NCBI RefSeq assembly: GCF_052324685.1
Contig: NC_135220.1
Location: 11,340,300 to 11,404,299 of the forward strand
Direction: 5' to 3'
DNA length: 64,000 nt
From: Brachyhypopomus gauderio
Lineage: Eukaryota; Chordata; Actinopteri; Gymnotiformes; Hypopomidae
Notes under the pieces: model-generated
Databases searched by the model: none
What the model was told of the DNA's origin: nothing
What the model saw: the letters and a program-made list of their open reading frames with translations, nothing else
Program-made: the position numbers and the translations under genes
Shown here: positions 30,189-42,051 of the stretch, piece by piece
How the letters are laid out: each line of letters starts with the position of its first letter
Numbering within the stretch: position 1 is the first letter of the stretch

Positions 30189-33100
30189 ATGCACGTGGAG
30201 CCGGCAGCATGTCAAATTACCTTTACCTACTCCTGCTGCTCTTCTGTGTTTGCCGTCGTCAGACGTGGAGGAGGTGGTGCAGGATGAGGAGACACACTTC
30301 CTCTTCACCGTGCTGGGACCGTTACAGCTCTCCAGGTACCTGAGACACCGCCGAGCCCCAAAACACAGCGTCACGGCTGGGGGAAGCTTACAGCCACCAA
30401 CTGAGCAGCTTCCACGGACTCACACACACATACCGGATTATGCTGTCCAGGCAGTTGATCTGATGGTATGAGTAGGGCACAGGGAGCCCTTTTCCTGGTG
30501 ATTTGGGGCTAGGAGTCGCCATCTGCTGGCTGTCTTTGGAAGTGCTCTCTGGACCAGCAGGGATCACCATATCTCCTAAATGGAAAAGTTCTTATCAGAA
30601 CATCAACAGTGGCTCTGAGCTCATGACTGGAAAGCAATCCAGGAGTGTCACCAGTGGATGGCTTGCGTGTTCCTGCTAGTTTTACCTGAGCGTGTGGTTT
30701 TGTGGGGCGTGGCCTTGTTTCGGGAGCCTGCGAAGACCTGCTCTCCACTGTTCTGTACCATATGCACATTCTCACACATGTGTGGGAAGTTCTGAAAGAG
30801 CAGACAGGAAGGGAAGAGGAGGTCAACACATCAACACACATACAGCACACAGAAATCCTAAACTGTGTGTGTGTGTGCGTGTGTGCGTGTGTGCGTGTGC
30901 GCGTGCGCGTGCGTGTGCGTGTGTGTGTGTGACCCTGTGGTCTGTGCTGTGGTCCTCACTCTGCCAGTGTGCGGGGTCTCCTTGGCCGGGGCGGCGTCGC
31001 TGGAGTCCGTTCCGCTGGCCTGGAGCTGCTGGGAACCGCTGCTCCCCACACTGCTGTAGGTCAGAGGGCAGCTGCCGTGGACAGGCGGCACCAGGAGCCG
31101 GTGGATCTGCTCGCTGAGCTGGGCCACCTCTGGGGACATGGCCCTCACCACACCCTCTGTGGCCGCCGTGAACACGTCCTCGTTCAAGGGACTCCTGAAG
31201 GGTGCAGCACAGCGCTCAGGCTAAAGGCTAACGGCTAAAGGCTAATGGCTAACGGCTAATTGCTAAAGGCTAAGGGCTAAGGGCTAAAGGCTAAGGGGTC
31301 TGCTGCCAAGTACAGACCTGTGAAAGTGATAACACTGCTAAATCTGCACAGCAACACTGGCTTTGTGCCTCGCTGGCTGGTGTTCAGTGTCAGTCATGTG
31401 AAAATGTTTCTAGGAAGAGTGGACACATTACACCAGCCTCCTGCTTTTGAACATGCAGATCTCCAAGATGTGGCAACCACTGCTAAATCAAAGGTTGTTT
31501 GCTCTGTTTACGATAAAATGATCGTTATTCGATTAATTCTGAGGTGAGTACGATGAGGTCAGTGTTGAATTGTGGGACGTCTAGAATAGTACTGAATTCT
31601 GAGTTAAACAGGGTACTGGTGAATTCTGAGATTTAGGAGACGGTTGGTCACTCACGTTCGGACTTTGTGGCGTCCGACAATGAAGGACACTTTCCTGCTC
31701 CAGGGGTTGATGAAGGAAGACCAGCTGGTGTCCATGGTGACATACTCGCCGCTTCGTACACACATGCGCAGGGGGGAGTGTTCGAAGGGCTTACCAGCGT
31801 ACTTAACAACTGGAAGACACACAATCACCTAATCACCACTAACTCTACAAGGACACTGGGAGCACTGGGAACACTGGCTGTCTCCGTGCCGCCCAGATCA
31901 CAACATACAGGGTGTGAAGCTTACTTTTCTTGTGAATGTCCACCATGAGGGACCTGTCGTCTGGATGGAGATACAAGAGCAAAGGGGTCCCGATCAAGTC
32001 CTGCGGCAAGTACCCCAGCAACGGCACAGCTCTGAAAACAGACAAAACGTTAGCAACTATTACCGAAGCAACCACTTCCAAACATGAGCTCAGCCTAGCA
32101 ACTTTAGCATAGCCAAGGCCCAGATCACCTCTCATCGACCTCCTGGAACATGCAGTTCGGGGTGTGGCTGGTGGTGAAGATCCTCTTGTCTGTTGGGATA
32201 CGTGGTGCTGGAGAAGATCCAAAAAAAGACTTTCAGCAAGGTGGTGAGAACATCTCACAGCGAGCAGATAGGCTACTTCATTACAACAAAATCTGAGACA
32301 CACAGTGCGCATGATTAAAAGAAACAAGGACTACAAGTCCCAGGAAGCGAGAGTCACCCTTCTAACAAGCCCTCTACAAGCCCGTGAAAACACTCCTCCC
32401 ACTCTCAGTAGCAGAACACACTTGCGATCGTCAGTACTCACAGATAAAGGGACCGATCTGTGCGTGTCCCGCTCTGGGGAAGGGAGCTGCCTCTCACCTT
32501 CGTAGCCGGAGTGGACCCTCTCTGCGTTGAGCAGGCAGCAGGGCTCGGGCTGAGAGGCGTCCGAATCGCGCAGGCTGAGCTGGTAAGGAGTAAGGCGGAA
32601 CGGACAGTACTTCGTTTCTCCGGTACTCTCCCTCCCCCCGCTCAGGCGACAGAACATGGGCTTCTCCTGGGCGCAGTCCGCCGAGCCTGCCCCAACAAGA
32701 CCTTAATCCAGTTACTGTTTAGTTTTCCATCTTGTTCTTTCCATATTATCTTTCTTTTATGGACACTAAAAGCGGTGTCAACAGAGACGGAGCTCTGCAC
32801 TTGAGTAACTAACCACTCTATCAAGAGTGCTGGCAGCTAGCTGTTGGTGTTGGCCTGTCTATTTGCTAATGACCCCTGCTTACCAGCACGGGTGCAGGAG
32901 GCCCAGCGGGGCAGACTGCAGGGGGCTGTGCCACTGAAGAAGGTCCTGACGTCCTGAGGGGCCAGGAGCTCCGAGAACAGCGCCCCCTGCAGCCTCTCCG
33001 GCTTACAACGCAGCAGAGACGACGCTTGAGGAGAGATGTACACCACCTTCCCAGACAGGAAAGATACAGCCACAGAAAATGTATCCTACAAATGGAGACA

Positions 33101-34154
33101 GGGTGAGAGAATAAGAGAAAAAAAACTATCTTGAGCATAATGTGTGACATTTCTTCTGGAAATGTTGATGGAGTGATTGTATGGTGTGTCGTACAGTGTT
33201 CTGTAGTGTGTACTCGGAAGTGATGTTGTCCAGTTCTTCGATGGTGAACGTGGACAAGTCCAAGCAGCATCCATGGTTCTCATCAATGCTCCACTGGTGA
33301 TAATACTCCTGATTGGCTGCAAAATTACAGTACAGGCCACACCCACCAAAGGTTACGCACATTCACACCAAGGCACAGTCCACATCCATACATCTGTTAC
33401 TGTTCATTTCAGCTTCCCACAAAAGACTTTATCACTATGAAGCTTGGCAGAAATCTGGGCCCAGCCCCTAATGAGCAATTTTTGAGTGATGGCAGTGAGG
33501 AAACGTTCCCGATCTCCTTCCTGTCATGTCCAGAGGTCCTGCTGCACACACTCACCCCGCACTTGTCTGACGCACTTCAGGGCGTACTGCAGGGATGCCA
33601 GCGTGCTGGAGCGGCCCTTGGTCCGCTGGTCGGCGGGCACGCGCACCTTCAGCTCCCGCAGTGCCCTGAGCAGCTCCTTCTGCGTCTGCAGGCGGGCGGG
33701 GCGCTCGCTGCTGCAGCCGCTGGTGGACGGCTGGTCCTGCTCGGAGCCGCCACTCATCAGGCTGAAGGCGGCCGAGCTGCTGGGCGGAGATGGACTGTGG
33801 GAACTGGAGGAAAAACGCAAGTGGCATGATTGAACCCCACATAATGACTCCACAGTTATTTAAAAACACGCGTGTTCTATGAAATACTTTAAAGTCGCAG
33901 ATGAGGAAGAGGTGCGGGAGATGTGCAGGTGTCATTGGTGGGGGTTTCCGATTGGACGGGTACCTCTTGCTCTCCGTGGTCTCTGTGGTCTCCATGGCGG
34001 AGTCTTTCTCATTGGGGGAGCTGCAGGCGGAGGTCTCCCGTCCCGCATGGCCACAACACAGTCTCTCAGCGGAGTCGTTCCCGCTGGAGTTGGCATCTGT
34101 GTCGTACAAGTGCGAAGGCTGCGCCAGCCTGGAACCTTCTCCCACTTCGATTGG
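26527..34154 (-). CDS. per1: Period circadian regulator 1 (start unresolved)
   Basis: PAS-domain repressor that with CRY inhibits CLOCK-BMAL1. Coding exons in transcript order: 34154-33964, 33803-33556, 33316-33195, 33085-32884, 32686-32498, 32207-32129, 32031-31925, 31809-31656, 31194-30960, 30791-30686, 30575-30434, 30339-30227, 30059-29892, 29745-29428, 29073-28073, 27908-27746, 27406-27223, 27035-26885, 26796-26527. All phases fit, giving about 1380 residues. Landmarks: [10 protein letters not shown] and [14 protein letters not shown] near the N-terminus; PAS-A ([29 protein letters not shown]); PAS-B ([20 protein letters not shown]); PAC ([18 protein letters not shown]); a CK1-binding and phosphoswitch region ([23 protein letters not shown]); the NLS-like [12 protein letters not shown]; and the CRY-binding end ([17 protein letters not shown], zinc-type ACRGCG). 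The serine ladder reads [12 protein letters not shown], one triplet shorter than mammalian PER. No in-frame ATG precedes [10 protein letters not shown] in exon 1, so the start lies in an unidentified upstream exon. Vertebrate PER1 is inferred over PER2/3 from exon sequences and the vamp2 neighbourhood. Confidence 0.95.
30130..30185 (+). repeat. (GT)n in a per1 intron
   Basis: About 28 GT units, reading (CA)n on the per1 transcript, between exons 30339-30227 and 30059-29892. Confidence 0.93.
30864..30932 (+). repeat. (GT)n with CG steps in a per1 intron
   Basis: Alternating purine-pyrimidine tract with gcgcgtgcgcgtgcg, a candidate Z-DNA former, about 28 nt after the donor of exon 31194-30960. 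Confidence 0.9.
31218..31295 (+). repeat. 7-bp GGCTAAN repeat, about 11 copies, in a per1 intron
   Basis: Units ggctaaa, ggctaac, ggctaat and ggctaag repeat every 7 bp. On the transcript each is an NTTAGCC unit. The array ends 24 nt upstream of the acceptor of exon 31194-30960. Confidence 0.93.
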
Positions 34155-35420
34155 CTAAAGACCTGTCAATCAATCCGGAGGAGCCAGTGCAGCGTCTCCG
34201 GGTCTTCGGCGGCTCCTTTCCTCTCTCTTTGAACCACGCTGACAGGGATCTTCAAGTTAAGATCATAAATAACAAAACTTGTCAAACTGTGTTGGGGGGG
34301 CTGCTCCTGGCCTGGGCACCATTGGAGACTGTGTGATCAAGCACCAGTCACAGTGGACATGAGGAACATTCGTCTCACATTTATCAGTCACGTTGAACAC
34401 TCATAACACTCGCATTTATCAGCCTGTGACTTGCAGCTTCTCTTCAAGTTCTCTAGCTTTTCTTAATTTTTGAATTGCTTTATGCACCCACAAGGAAATA
34501 AAAAGAATAGAGTAGAAATGTAGTCTTTCTGTTACGGCTCGCTGTTACAAACCTACTCTTCTGCAGTCTACATTTAAACATGAGAAACTGTTAACGGCTG
34601 ACTGGCGACTAAAACTGTCAAAGTTATCCAATGTGTGCAGTCCTGTCAAAGAAAACGTAATTGGAAGAGAGTTCTCCCAACAGACACCAGAAAAATCAGC
34701 TTGAATTTAAAAGCTCGCAAAGCAGCAATGTGGTTTCATTTTACAATTTACTCGTTTTAGTATAGCTGGAGGTCGAGATGTGTGATTCGTTAAATACTGT
34801 AGCCTAATGATTAAAAATATTTGTAAATGTAATAAAGAATGTAACGATTAGCGTATGCAGTTCAGCAACACCAACTGCCTGCTGTATCCCCAACATTAAT
34901 GCATTTTAAATTCAAAACACTCCGATGGTATTTAAATGTCTAACCGGCCTGTCGGGAACACAGATGAATAATTAGCTAGTAATGAAACTAGTTCTGAAGC
35001 ATCCGAATCACGCAGTGAATGTGCGCCAGCATGAGCTCGCAGTGAGGTGCGCATCAAGTAGCTAATCGCCTATAATCACCAGAAGCCAGAATAACTGTGG
35101 CTAATCGTTATAGTAGAAAACCCGACAAAGTCACAGCGAAACAGCAAAAGATCCCCTACAGTAACGTAACCTGGCTTAATGTACGGAACTAAAACTTCTG
35201 CTCTATATCTTGCTGAATTTTCTATTGTTTCTTAACTATCCCATTAGATACAACTGGATTATGAATAAATGTTCTTATTACCTTTGTTAGTGATTGCAAA
35301 TTTATAAGGGTGTTTAAAAAAATCCGTAATTGTGCGCCAACGCTGTCCAGCGGCATGAATCAAGTTCAAGTCCACAAGTCTACTAGGACAGTCAACAGAA
35401 AGAGGACACATTATTCCAGA
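34155..35420. other. per1 5' intron or leader region
   Basis: AT-rich, without a recognised exon. At 34478-34512 (acaaggaaataaaaagaata) there is possible LINE-tail-like sequence. The missing per1 start exon may lie here or further right. Confidence 0.35.
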
Positions 35421-35429
35421 AGGACAGCG

Positions 35430-35525
35430 CACCATGCGCTGTCATTGGCTATTGAATGATAACATCCCCGCCCAACCAGATAAGACCACGCCCATGTTCC
35501 CAAACCTAGATCTGTGATTGGACGG
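35430..35525 (-). promoter_or_regulatory. per1: Candidate per1 core promoter with CCAAT and GC boxes
   Basis: Read on the minus strand it has CCAAT (tccaatcac), GGGCGTGG, GGGCGGGG and a second CCAAT (agccaatgaca) within about 80 bp. No TATA box is evident. The assignment to per1 rests on orientation and proximity only. Confidence 0.35.
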
Positions 35526-36489
35526 TAAGATCTTTTTTTTCGGCACGGGGCTCTTGTGTCACGTTGTAACGCCGCTCCTCGTGTACTTTCCTGTTAAGTG
35601 AGAGAACACTATGTTCTTTTTCGACCACATCTCTCATTTCCGTAAAAAGGCGGCTAGTGGACACCGCAGGCTTACCGTCATACAGATTTATCATGAAACA
35701 CAATTGCTGTAATAAAATAATCTAACCCTACTTATTCGATATCTAGAATATATTAAATTATATATATAGCTTTGGGCTACATATTTCAGGGTGGTATCAA
35801 ATATCAGATTAGGCACATAAGCACTCTGTGGGTGCAGGACAGAATAGACATTAAGTTCTGAAATAAATGATTGCAGAAGTGTTCAGTGTTCAGGAAAACA
35901 GAGCATGCAATTTATTTAGGATAAATGTATTTAACGTAAATGTTGATTCGAGTAAACTAATAATTTCATAAACGCACAAAATGAAGTGGACCAGAGGTGA
36001 AATGAGGACAGAGGTTAAGCGTTTGGGCCTCTCGCCAGTCTAAGAGCCCCCAGATCCCGGCATGGCAGCGCGCGACAGCGCTCGCGACAGCGGAATAAAG
36101 CGCGTGCCTATTTTTACCTTCATGAATTCTACGTCGCGTCACGGCGAATGTTTTAACCGCGTGATGTCAGTACATTATCCACGTTGTAAGACAGGAGTAC
36201 TGTATATGGTTTCGTTTATGGTAACTACAATTATTACAATTGTTATTATTGCTAGTAAGCTTGACAAGTATTGTAAACAAGTATTGATTAGTTGCGACAG
36301 GATATCTAAAAATGTACATGGGAGGTAGTTATCGATAAAAAAATGTGTAGCCGTTGTCTGTTTAGTAACAATTAATTGGAAATCTTATGCGAGTTATGCT
36401 ACTATGTAATCCACTTCATAAATTGGCCTCCTATAGTCTGGAGTAACTTTTAACTGTGTATGCGCGAGTGAAGACAATCACTGTCACTT

Positions 36490-36725
36490 CACTCGTTTTT
36501 TTATCCGCTTGCTAGGAACAGTTTCCTGCGGCAGGGATTTGCCCCGCGTCGCTGAGAGCGGCCAGCAGGAGGCGCTGCCTCTCATACAGCGCGAGAGGGT
36601 GACGTCATGTCAGAGCTCCTCAAACGTGCACGAGAAGCACGGCGCGAGATAAGAGTCTTTGCACATGGCTATAAGTGCACGGACCGAAAGCGTGCGTGAG
36701 TAGACGTCAGCGTTTCTGTAAGTTG
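36490..36725. promoter_or_regulatory. Candidate upstream per1 control region with full CRE and E'-box
   Basis: A GC-rich island inside AT-rich DNA. It holds a palindromic CRE TGACGTCA at 36600-36607, an E'-box (aacgtg, CACGTT on the minus strand) near 36624, a CTCF-like CCAGCAGGAGGCGCT at 36562-36576, a TATA-like ctataag near 36669 on the + strand and a (G)GATAAAAAAA element on the minus strand near 36500. CRE and E'-box elements are known drivers of Period promoters. The link to per1 is inferred. Confidence 0.4.
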
Positions 36726-38518
36726 GAAGAACTCGTATTTAGCATTTGCAATTAGAAGTGTATTGCTTCTGTAAATGCCGTATGTGTTGCACTGCAACGC
36801 AACGCGTAAGCAAACGTCTTGTGCTCGAGTTCATCATGTTGGCAATGCAAATATATAAAGTTACTCTACAGACTGACGAAAACAGTAACATTAGATTATC
36901 TGTCCGTGCTTGTAACTTAACTAATTGTATGGGAATTGTACATCCTATACGTATTTGTGCAGTTGCTTTAAATATTTCAGTGTGTGAGAGTAAATGAAAA
37001 TGTTTAAATAAATGGTAGTTTATTTAACCTCGGCGTGTTGCACTGCTGTTTTCCACGAAGGTGAAGCCCCTGCCTGACCTGTCCGCTTCTGACCGACCCA
37101 CAGCTCAGTTGGAATGATGTGCTCAATTTGTAAAGAAAAATGTACAGACGTTAGGTGAAGTATAACACACTCTGGCACGCTTCTAGCTGAAGTGGATCTT
37201 GATGAATCTGTACAAACAAATCTCGAAACCACCAATAATGACTAAGGACAAAAGCACCCAGTGGAAAAATTGTCAGACATGAGAAACATAAGACATAAAA
37301 GTCTTTTAATTAATATAGGCCTACGTGAATATAGCGAAATTTCGTTGACAGTCTTCCCATATACAAATATACAAAGTATAAGAACGTTTACAGGGCAACA
37401 GAACACGCCGACAAAAAACAGGTCCCAGTCTTCCATGGTTGACATCTACAATATAAATCCCAGTTTGACCGTATGGGTGTACAGGATGCAATGTGTATGA
37501 GTGCTAATTGAAGTGCTACTGTCTAGTGTGTCTGTGGGTGAGATCATTGCGTGGCTAATACATAAGTCATTCTGGGGGTGAGGAGTCAGCTTAACATATC
37601 TTCAAAATCTTTCACCTGAATTGCAGATGCTTGTTGAGGGATTGTAGAAGGTTTCATAGATGATGTAGTGCCAGATGAATCCATATGTTATGGTTTATGA
37701 TGTGTTCTTGTATTCATTAAATTAAGCAGCAGTTGCAGTGTTATTAAAACACCAGTATTCAGTTCTGGTTCTGGTCCAAGATCATGTTCTGGTTCAGGTC
37801 CTGGATTTTGTTATGGTTCTGGTTGAGGATTGTGTTCTGCTTCTTTATGCTCAGTTATCACTTTCTTTTCCTTAATAAAAATAAAAAAGTTGCATAAGTT
37901 TTCATACAACCATATAGCTGATAATAAATAACATTCCCAAATGCTATTAAATAGTTGCTAAAATAAAATTCCTGTGTGGGAAAAAATGTAATTGCAATTC
38001 TCTGTATCACTGTATCATTTAGATATTGAATAAACAAACAGGGATTAGGGGATGTGGACAGATAGCATTTGATTTAAAGTCAGATGTGTTTGTGCGGAGT
38101 TCTCTGGACAAATGTTCAAAGCGTCTGGGTTGCATTCGGTGTGGACATGCCATACTAAAGATACAGATGAGGATAATCCCTACTAAAATCAGGATTAAAA
38201 GTCTTGCCTCATCGTGTAATGCGGTGTAACCAGAGGAAGGAGACACCAGCATTCGTAATGAGCACGCCATTCTGACTGCATACACTACATGCTCCTATTA
38301 AGCCACGCCCCTTCATCTGTGTCAACCTGCCACTCTGTTAACATTAAATAGCATTTAATATCAAGTTTGACTCATTGGATTATTAACTGTTCCTGAGTCT
38401 CTTATATATGCAGTACAAAAATGCTTTTAGATTTAAGGCGTTTTTTGCTAGCTACGATGGATTTATGGTAAGGTGACCTGGTGTTTGCTCACATATTTTA
38501 TCTTGACTGTTAAACGAA
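36726..38518. other. AT-rich intergenic stretch, no recognised gene
   Basis: Several short open frames (for example 36746-36997 +) lack domains, splice sites or a codon pattern unlike background. A degenerate ggttctggttc-type stretch is at 37760-37830. Confidence 0.5.
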
Positions 38519-38822
38519 TTTAAGCCACCAGACAAACAGCTTCTTCCGTAGTGCCATCACTCTCATAAATAACAGACAACCTCTTTAACTTCTTTCCCGA
38601 CATGTTGGCCATTACTGTTGACACCATTGCATATATCACCACTGCATCACTGTTTTGCAATATAACACTCCTACACTTCTGCACTTTATAGATGTTGTCA
38701 GTAAGCTGTCTCTAAATTGTACATAGCACTAAATTATATGCTCACTGCTTTCTTAATTTCTACCAAAACCAAATTCCTTGTGTGGGCAAACATATTTGGC
38801 CAAATAAACCTGATTCTGAGTT
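38519..38822 (+). mobile_element. Truncated LINE 3' end (L2/Rex-like)
   Basis: One frame begins HQTNSFFRSAITLINNRQPL and then stops, resembling the C-terminal end of reverse-transcriptase ORFs of fish LINEs (NSFFPRAVTLLN type). An AT-rich 3'UTR follows and ends in ccaaataaacctgattctga, a familiar fish LINE tail. It is 5'-truncated to about 300 bp, as is usual for LINE copies. Confidence 0.6.
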
Positions 38823-39461
38823 AAAGAGGCTTTTTTCAGCATCTGTCCTGAGTTTGAATCATGATCATAATCAGTCTTTACATTACTCTGTCTCCTCACA
38901 CACCTCATCTAAGCATCAGTACCTGTTGGGTGTTATTACAAAACTGTGAAACACACCTTCACTCCTGTAAGTGGTACACACTTCAGTGAGTTCCTGCACC
39001 AATACACCCAGTTTTGTGGCTTATTAGGTCTGGTTATTAGCTGATATATTGAACCAGGTGTGTTGGGTGAATGTTCAAGTGTGTAGTGCAGGTGCAACCC
39101 TAGGTCTCTAGTTATGCACGGTGCTACACACACACACAACATGTAACAAACCATTCAGACACAAGTATAAATCCCACGACCATCCTGATTTCACTAATGA
39201 AAGCCACTTGTTTTCTATGTACAAGACCCACAAATGAACGCAGGGTCATGTGTGGAAGCTTCATTCTTCGGCTGCCACATGTTCAGTCTGTGGAAATGTA
39301 GAAAAATACAGTTCATTTTGAAAATAAACAACACATTTTTTAATCATATATTTCATTTATGTTTATTCGTCATTGCTTTCAAACACACACACATTTTAAT
39401 TTCTAACTCGGAACAATAAACACAGGTCATAATTGCAATTTTTTCCAATATATGTATATTT

Positions 39462-39542
<81 letters not shown>

Positions 39543-42002
39543 CCAAGATGTTCATCAATATAATTAGACATTGACAGATTTACTCTACAATTGTTGCCAT
39601 GTATGTCTGGTTCTCAAATGATTTCCATTAACATTGTACTTCGTCCTGTTTAATATTCAAAAATAAATGAAGAGAACAAATACATAAATAAATAAAATAA
39701 AGACTTTTAAGACTGTATTGCCCGTGATCTTCCGGCCTAGTCCCTCCAGAAAGGCCAGACGAGCAGGGGTAATGCTAATCTAGCGTCCTGTCTCCAAGCC
39801 TGGCCAAATTAAATACATAAGCAAATTAAATACAAATAGTTTTGAACACCATAGCTTGGCTTTCGGTTCAGTGCCTTTCTGGTTGGCCTGCGGACTTGAA
39901 CAAACAGCTATCATTCTGTCTGCTTAAATACAACCATCTTTCATATCTGAAGTCTTCGACTAAAACAAACCCTAGTCTTCTATTTAAGACACTCCCCTTA
40001 TAAAGACGGCGTATGTAGATGAGTTGGCTTCATCTTGCTCTATGTACAAGCTTTTAGAAATGCTGACAAGCTGACCTTTAGTAAGGCAGGCTTCAGGTGC
40101 CATTACTACATCATCTAATATGCCCTCACACTCATCTTAAAAAATCTAAATAATATATAAATAATTTATTTTTCCCCAAAGCAGACGTGAGTGGCCAGGC
40201 CACAATTTTTCTGCTTGAACCAAAGTAAACCATTTAGGTAAGCGAAGCAAGTGTGTGCCGTGTGAGATGGACAAATCATGTTGGATTCAGAGTCAGTCAG
40301 GCGAAGACGTTTTATCTGTCTTCATTCCCTCCACTGTAGAAGACACACTAACGTCAACAGATTGGAAAACTCGATTATCTGAGCCCGCTTCACTTCGACC
40401 ACACATTATTAACCATAAAATAAACACCAAGACAAAGGAAAATGTCTGTCACACGCACACGCACACATACAGATATCATGTTAACGTCATGTTATCTTCT
40501 TTTTGAATCCTTTGCTGTACATGTTACTGGTTTCTTCATACAACCCTTTTATGATTTGTCCATTGTATATATATTTATATGTCCTACATCACATCCACCC
40601 CTTACATTTATGTATATCCTACACAAATCATTGCACCTGGCTAATTGTAAAATCAAAATGCCGCTAAATTGTATTTTTACAATTTTTTTGTTCCTAATTT
40701 AAACCTTTTGGGCATACCTGAAAAAACAGGACCCCCGTTCCTCAGATATACACCACAGTACAACACTAAACAACATAGATTTAATCTCTTTTTTCTTCTT
40801 CTTTTATATATATTTTAAACAGCTACAGAAAAAATGTTGATTTGTGTTTCTTAGTCAGCATCACAGAGACAGAAATAAAGGAGTTGTGCTATTAGGGGAC
40901 CAGTCTCAGAAGACCAGCGCTGTGCTGTGTCCTTCTGCTCTGAGTATATCCGCTTTATGGTTTGCAAACTTTCCCACCTATTTGCTGCTCCCTGCTACAT
41001 AAGTAGAATGGCAGCAGACTGGGTTTGTTGTAGTGATTTTAACCAGAGAACAGGGGAAAAGCTTCGTCCCTAAACCTGTTTTTGATGGCAGTTGGCAGCA
41101 TAAGCAAGACAATACAGTCTTTGGTCATTTTCCTTTAATTGGTTTGCTCTGTTTGAGGGAAATAAGACATGGGTGGTCATGCTCGTGGGAGGAGAAACCT
41201 TCTAAGATCATCTCCATTCATTTGACAAAACAATGGAGTCGTGACCTGCAGTAAAATACAACAGGATGACTGTAGAGGTTTAATGATAATCAAATGATTA
41301 TGACTTTCCAAGCAGTCTGATATCCATTCAGGACTTTCCTTGCTCTCTTCAAGAGAACACCTGTTGTAGAATACCTGAGAACTAACCTGTTTCAGATTTA
41401 CTGACATTCAGAATCACCAAAACAGGTCATCCAAATTGCATTCTGAAGTCATATCTGTTCATCCTCTAGAGTCCCGCCCTGAACACCAGAAACTCCTCCT
41501 CCTGTCATCATCAATCACCTGATCCACCATCTATTCATGAATCCCTGTAAACGTGTCGTTATGGGAACAGCCTGCCTTCGCCTGCGTAGTCTGAGCAGTC
41601 TAATCTGGTAGGATGAAGCAGGGATTATCTGCACACGTTACTCGAGCCAGTCTGCACAAGCCTGAGCTTACAGTACACACAGTTGCGTGGAGATGGTTGG
41701 GAATATGACACAACACCTTAACAGTGTTGATGTGGAAGAACAGAGTTTGTCTCTCAGTGAAAGAGAGTGTGTACAGACCGTGTGTGTGAATGGGGGTGGG
41801 GAATCACCAGAGCATGCAGACATCATCACGGGCTCATTTCATGCTGACAGAGTGGACATGTGTGCCTGGAGGATGATGGGTAATTGGGACGTGGTTTGAG
41901 GTTGTATGCATAACAGCAAGCTAATAAGAACAGTAAGAAAATAGAGACAAAAAATGTCCCCCCAGGCGCTTGGCAGTGTCTATACTACAAAGCTAAAACC
42001 AC
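38823..42002. other. Intergenic stretch between per1 and vamp2
   Basis: No gene recognised. An (AT)n tract is at 39468-39538. Part may be a long vamp2 3'UTR, since minus-strand AATAAA-type signals occur (for example near 39370 and 40166), but the end cannot be fixed. Confidence 0.45.
39468..39538. repeat. (AT)n microsatellite
   Basis: About 35 uninterrupted AT units, able to extrude as a cruciform. Confidence 0.95.
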
Positions 42003-42012
42003 CCACACACAC

Positions 42013-42049
<37 letters not shown>
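42001..42049 (+). repeat. (CA)n microsatellite
   Basis: About 24 CA units with one CG interruption. Confidence 0.93.

Positions 42050-42051
<2 letters not shown>

Noticed and set aside
31218-31295. Interstitial telomere repeat
   Set aside because: The unit is GGCTAAN (7 bp), not TTAGGG.
36062-36328. 88-codon frame with a hydrophobic stretch
   Set aside because: AT-rich with no splice or family support; it lies beside a likely promoter.
36660-36725. A + strand gene start (ctataag, then donor ctgtaagttgg)
   Set aside because: TATA-to-donor spacing leaves an exon of about 20 nt and no partner exon was found; kept only as part of the control region.
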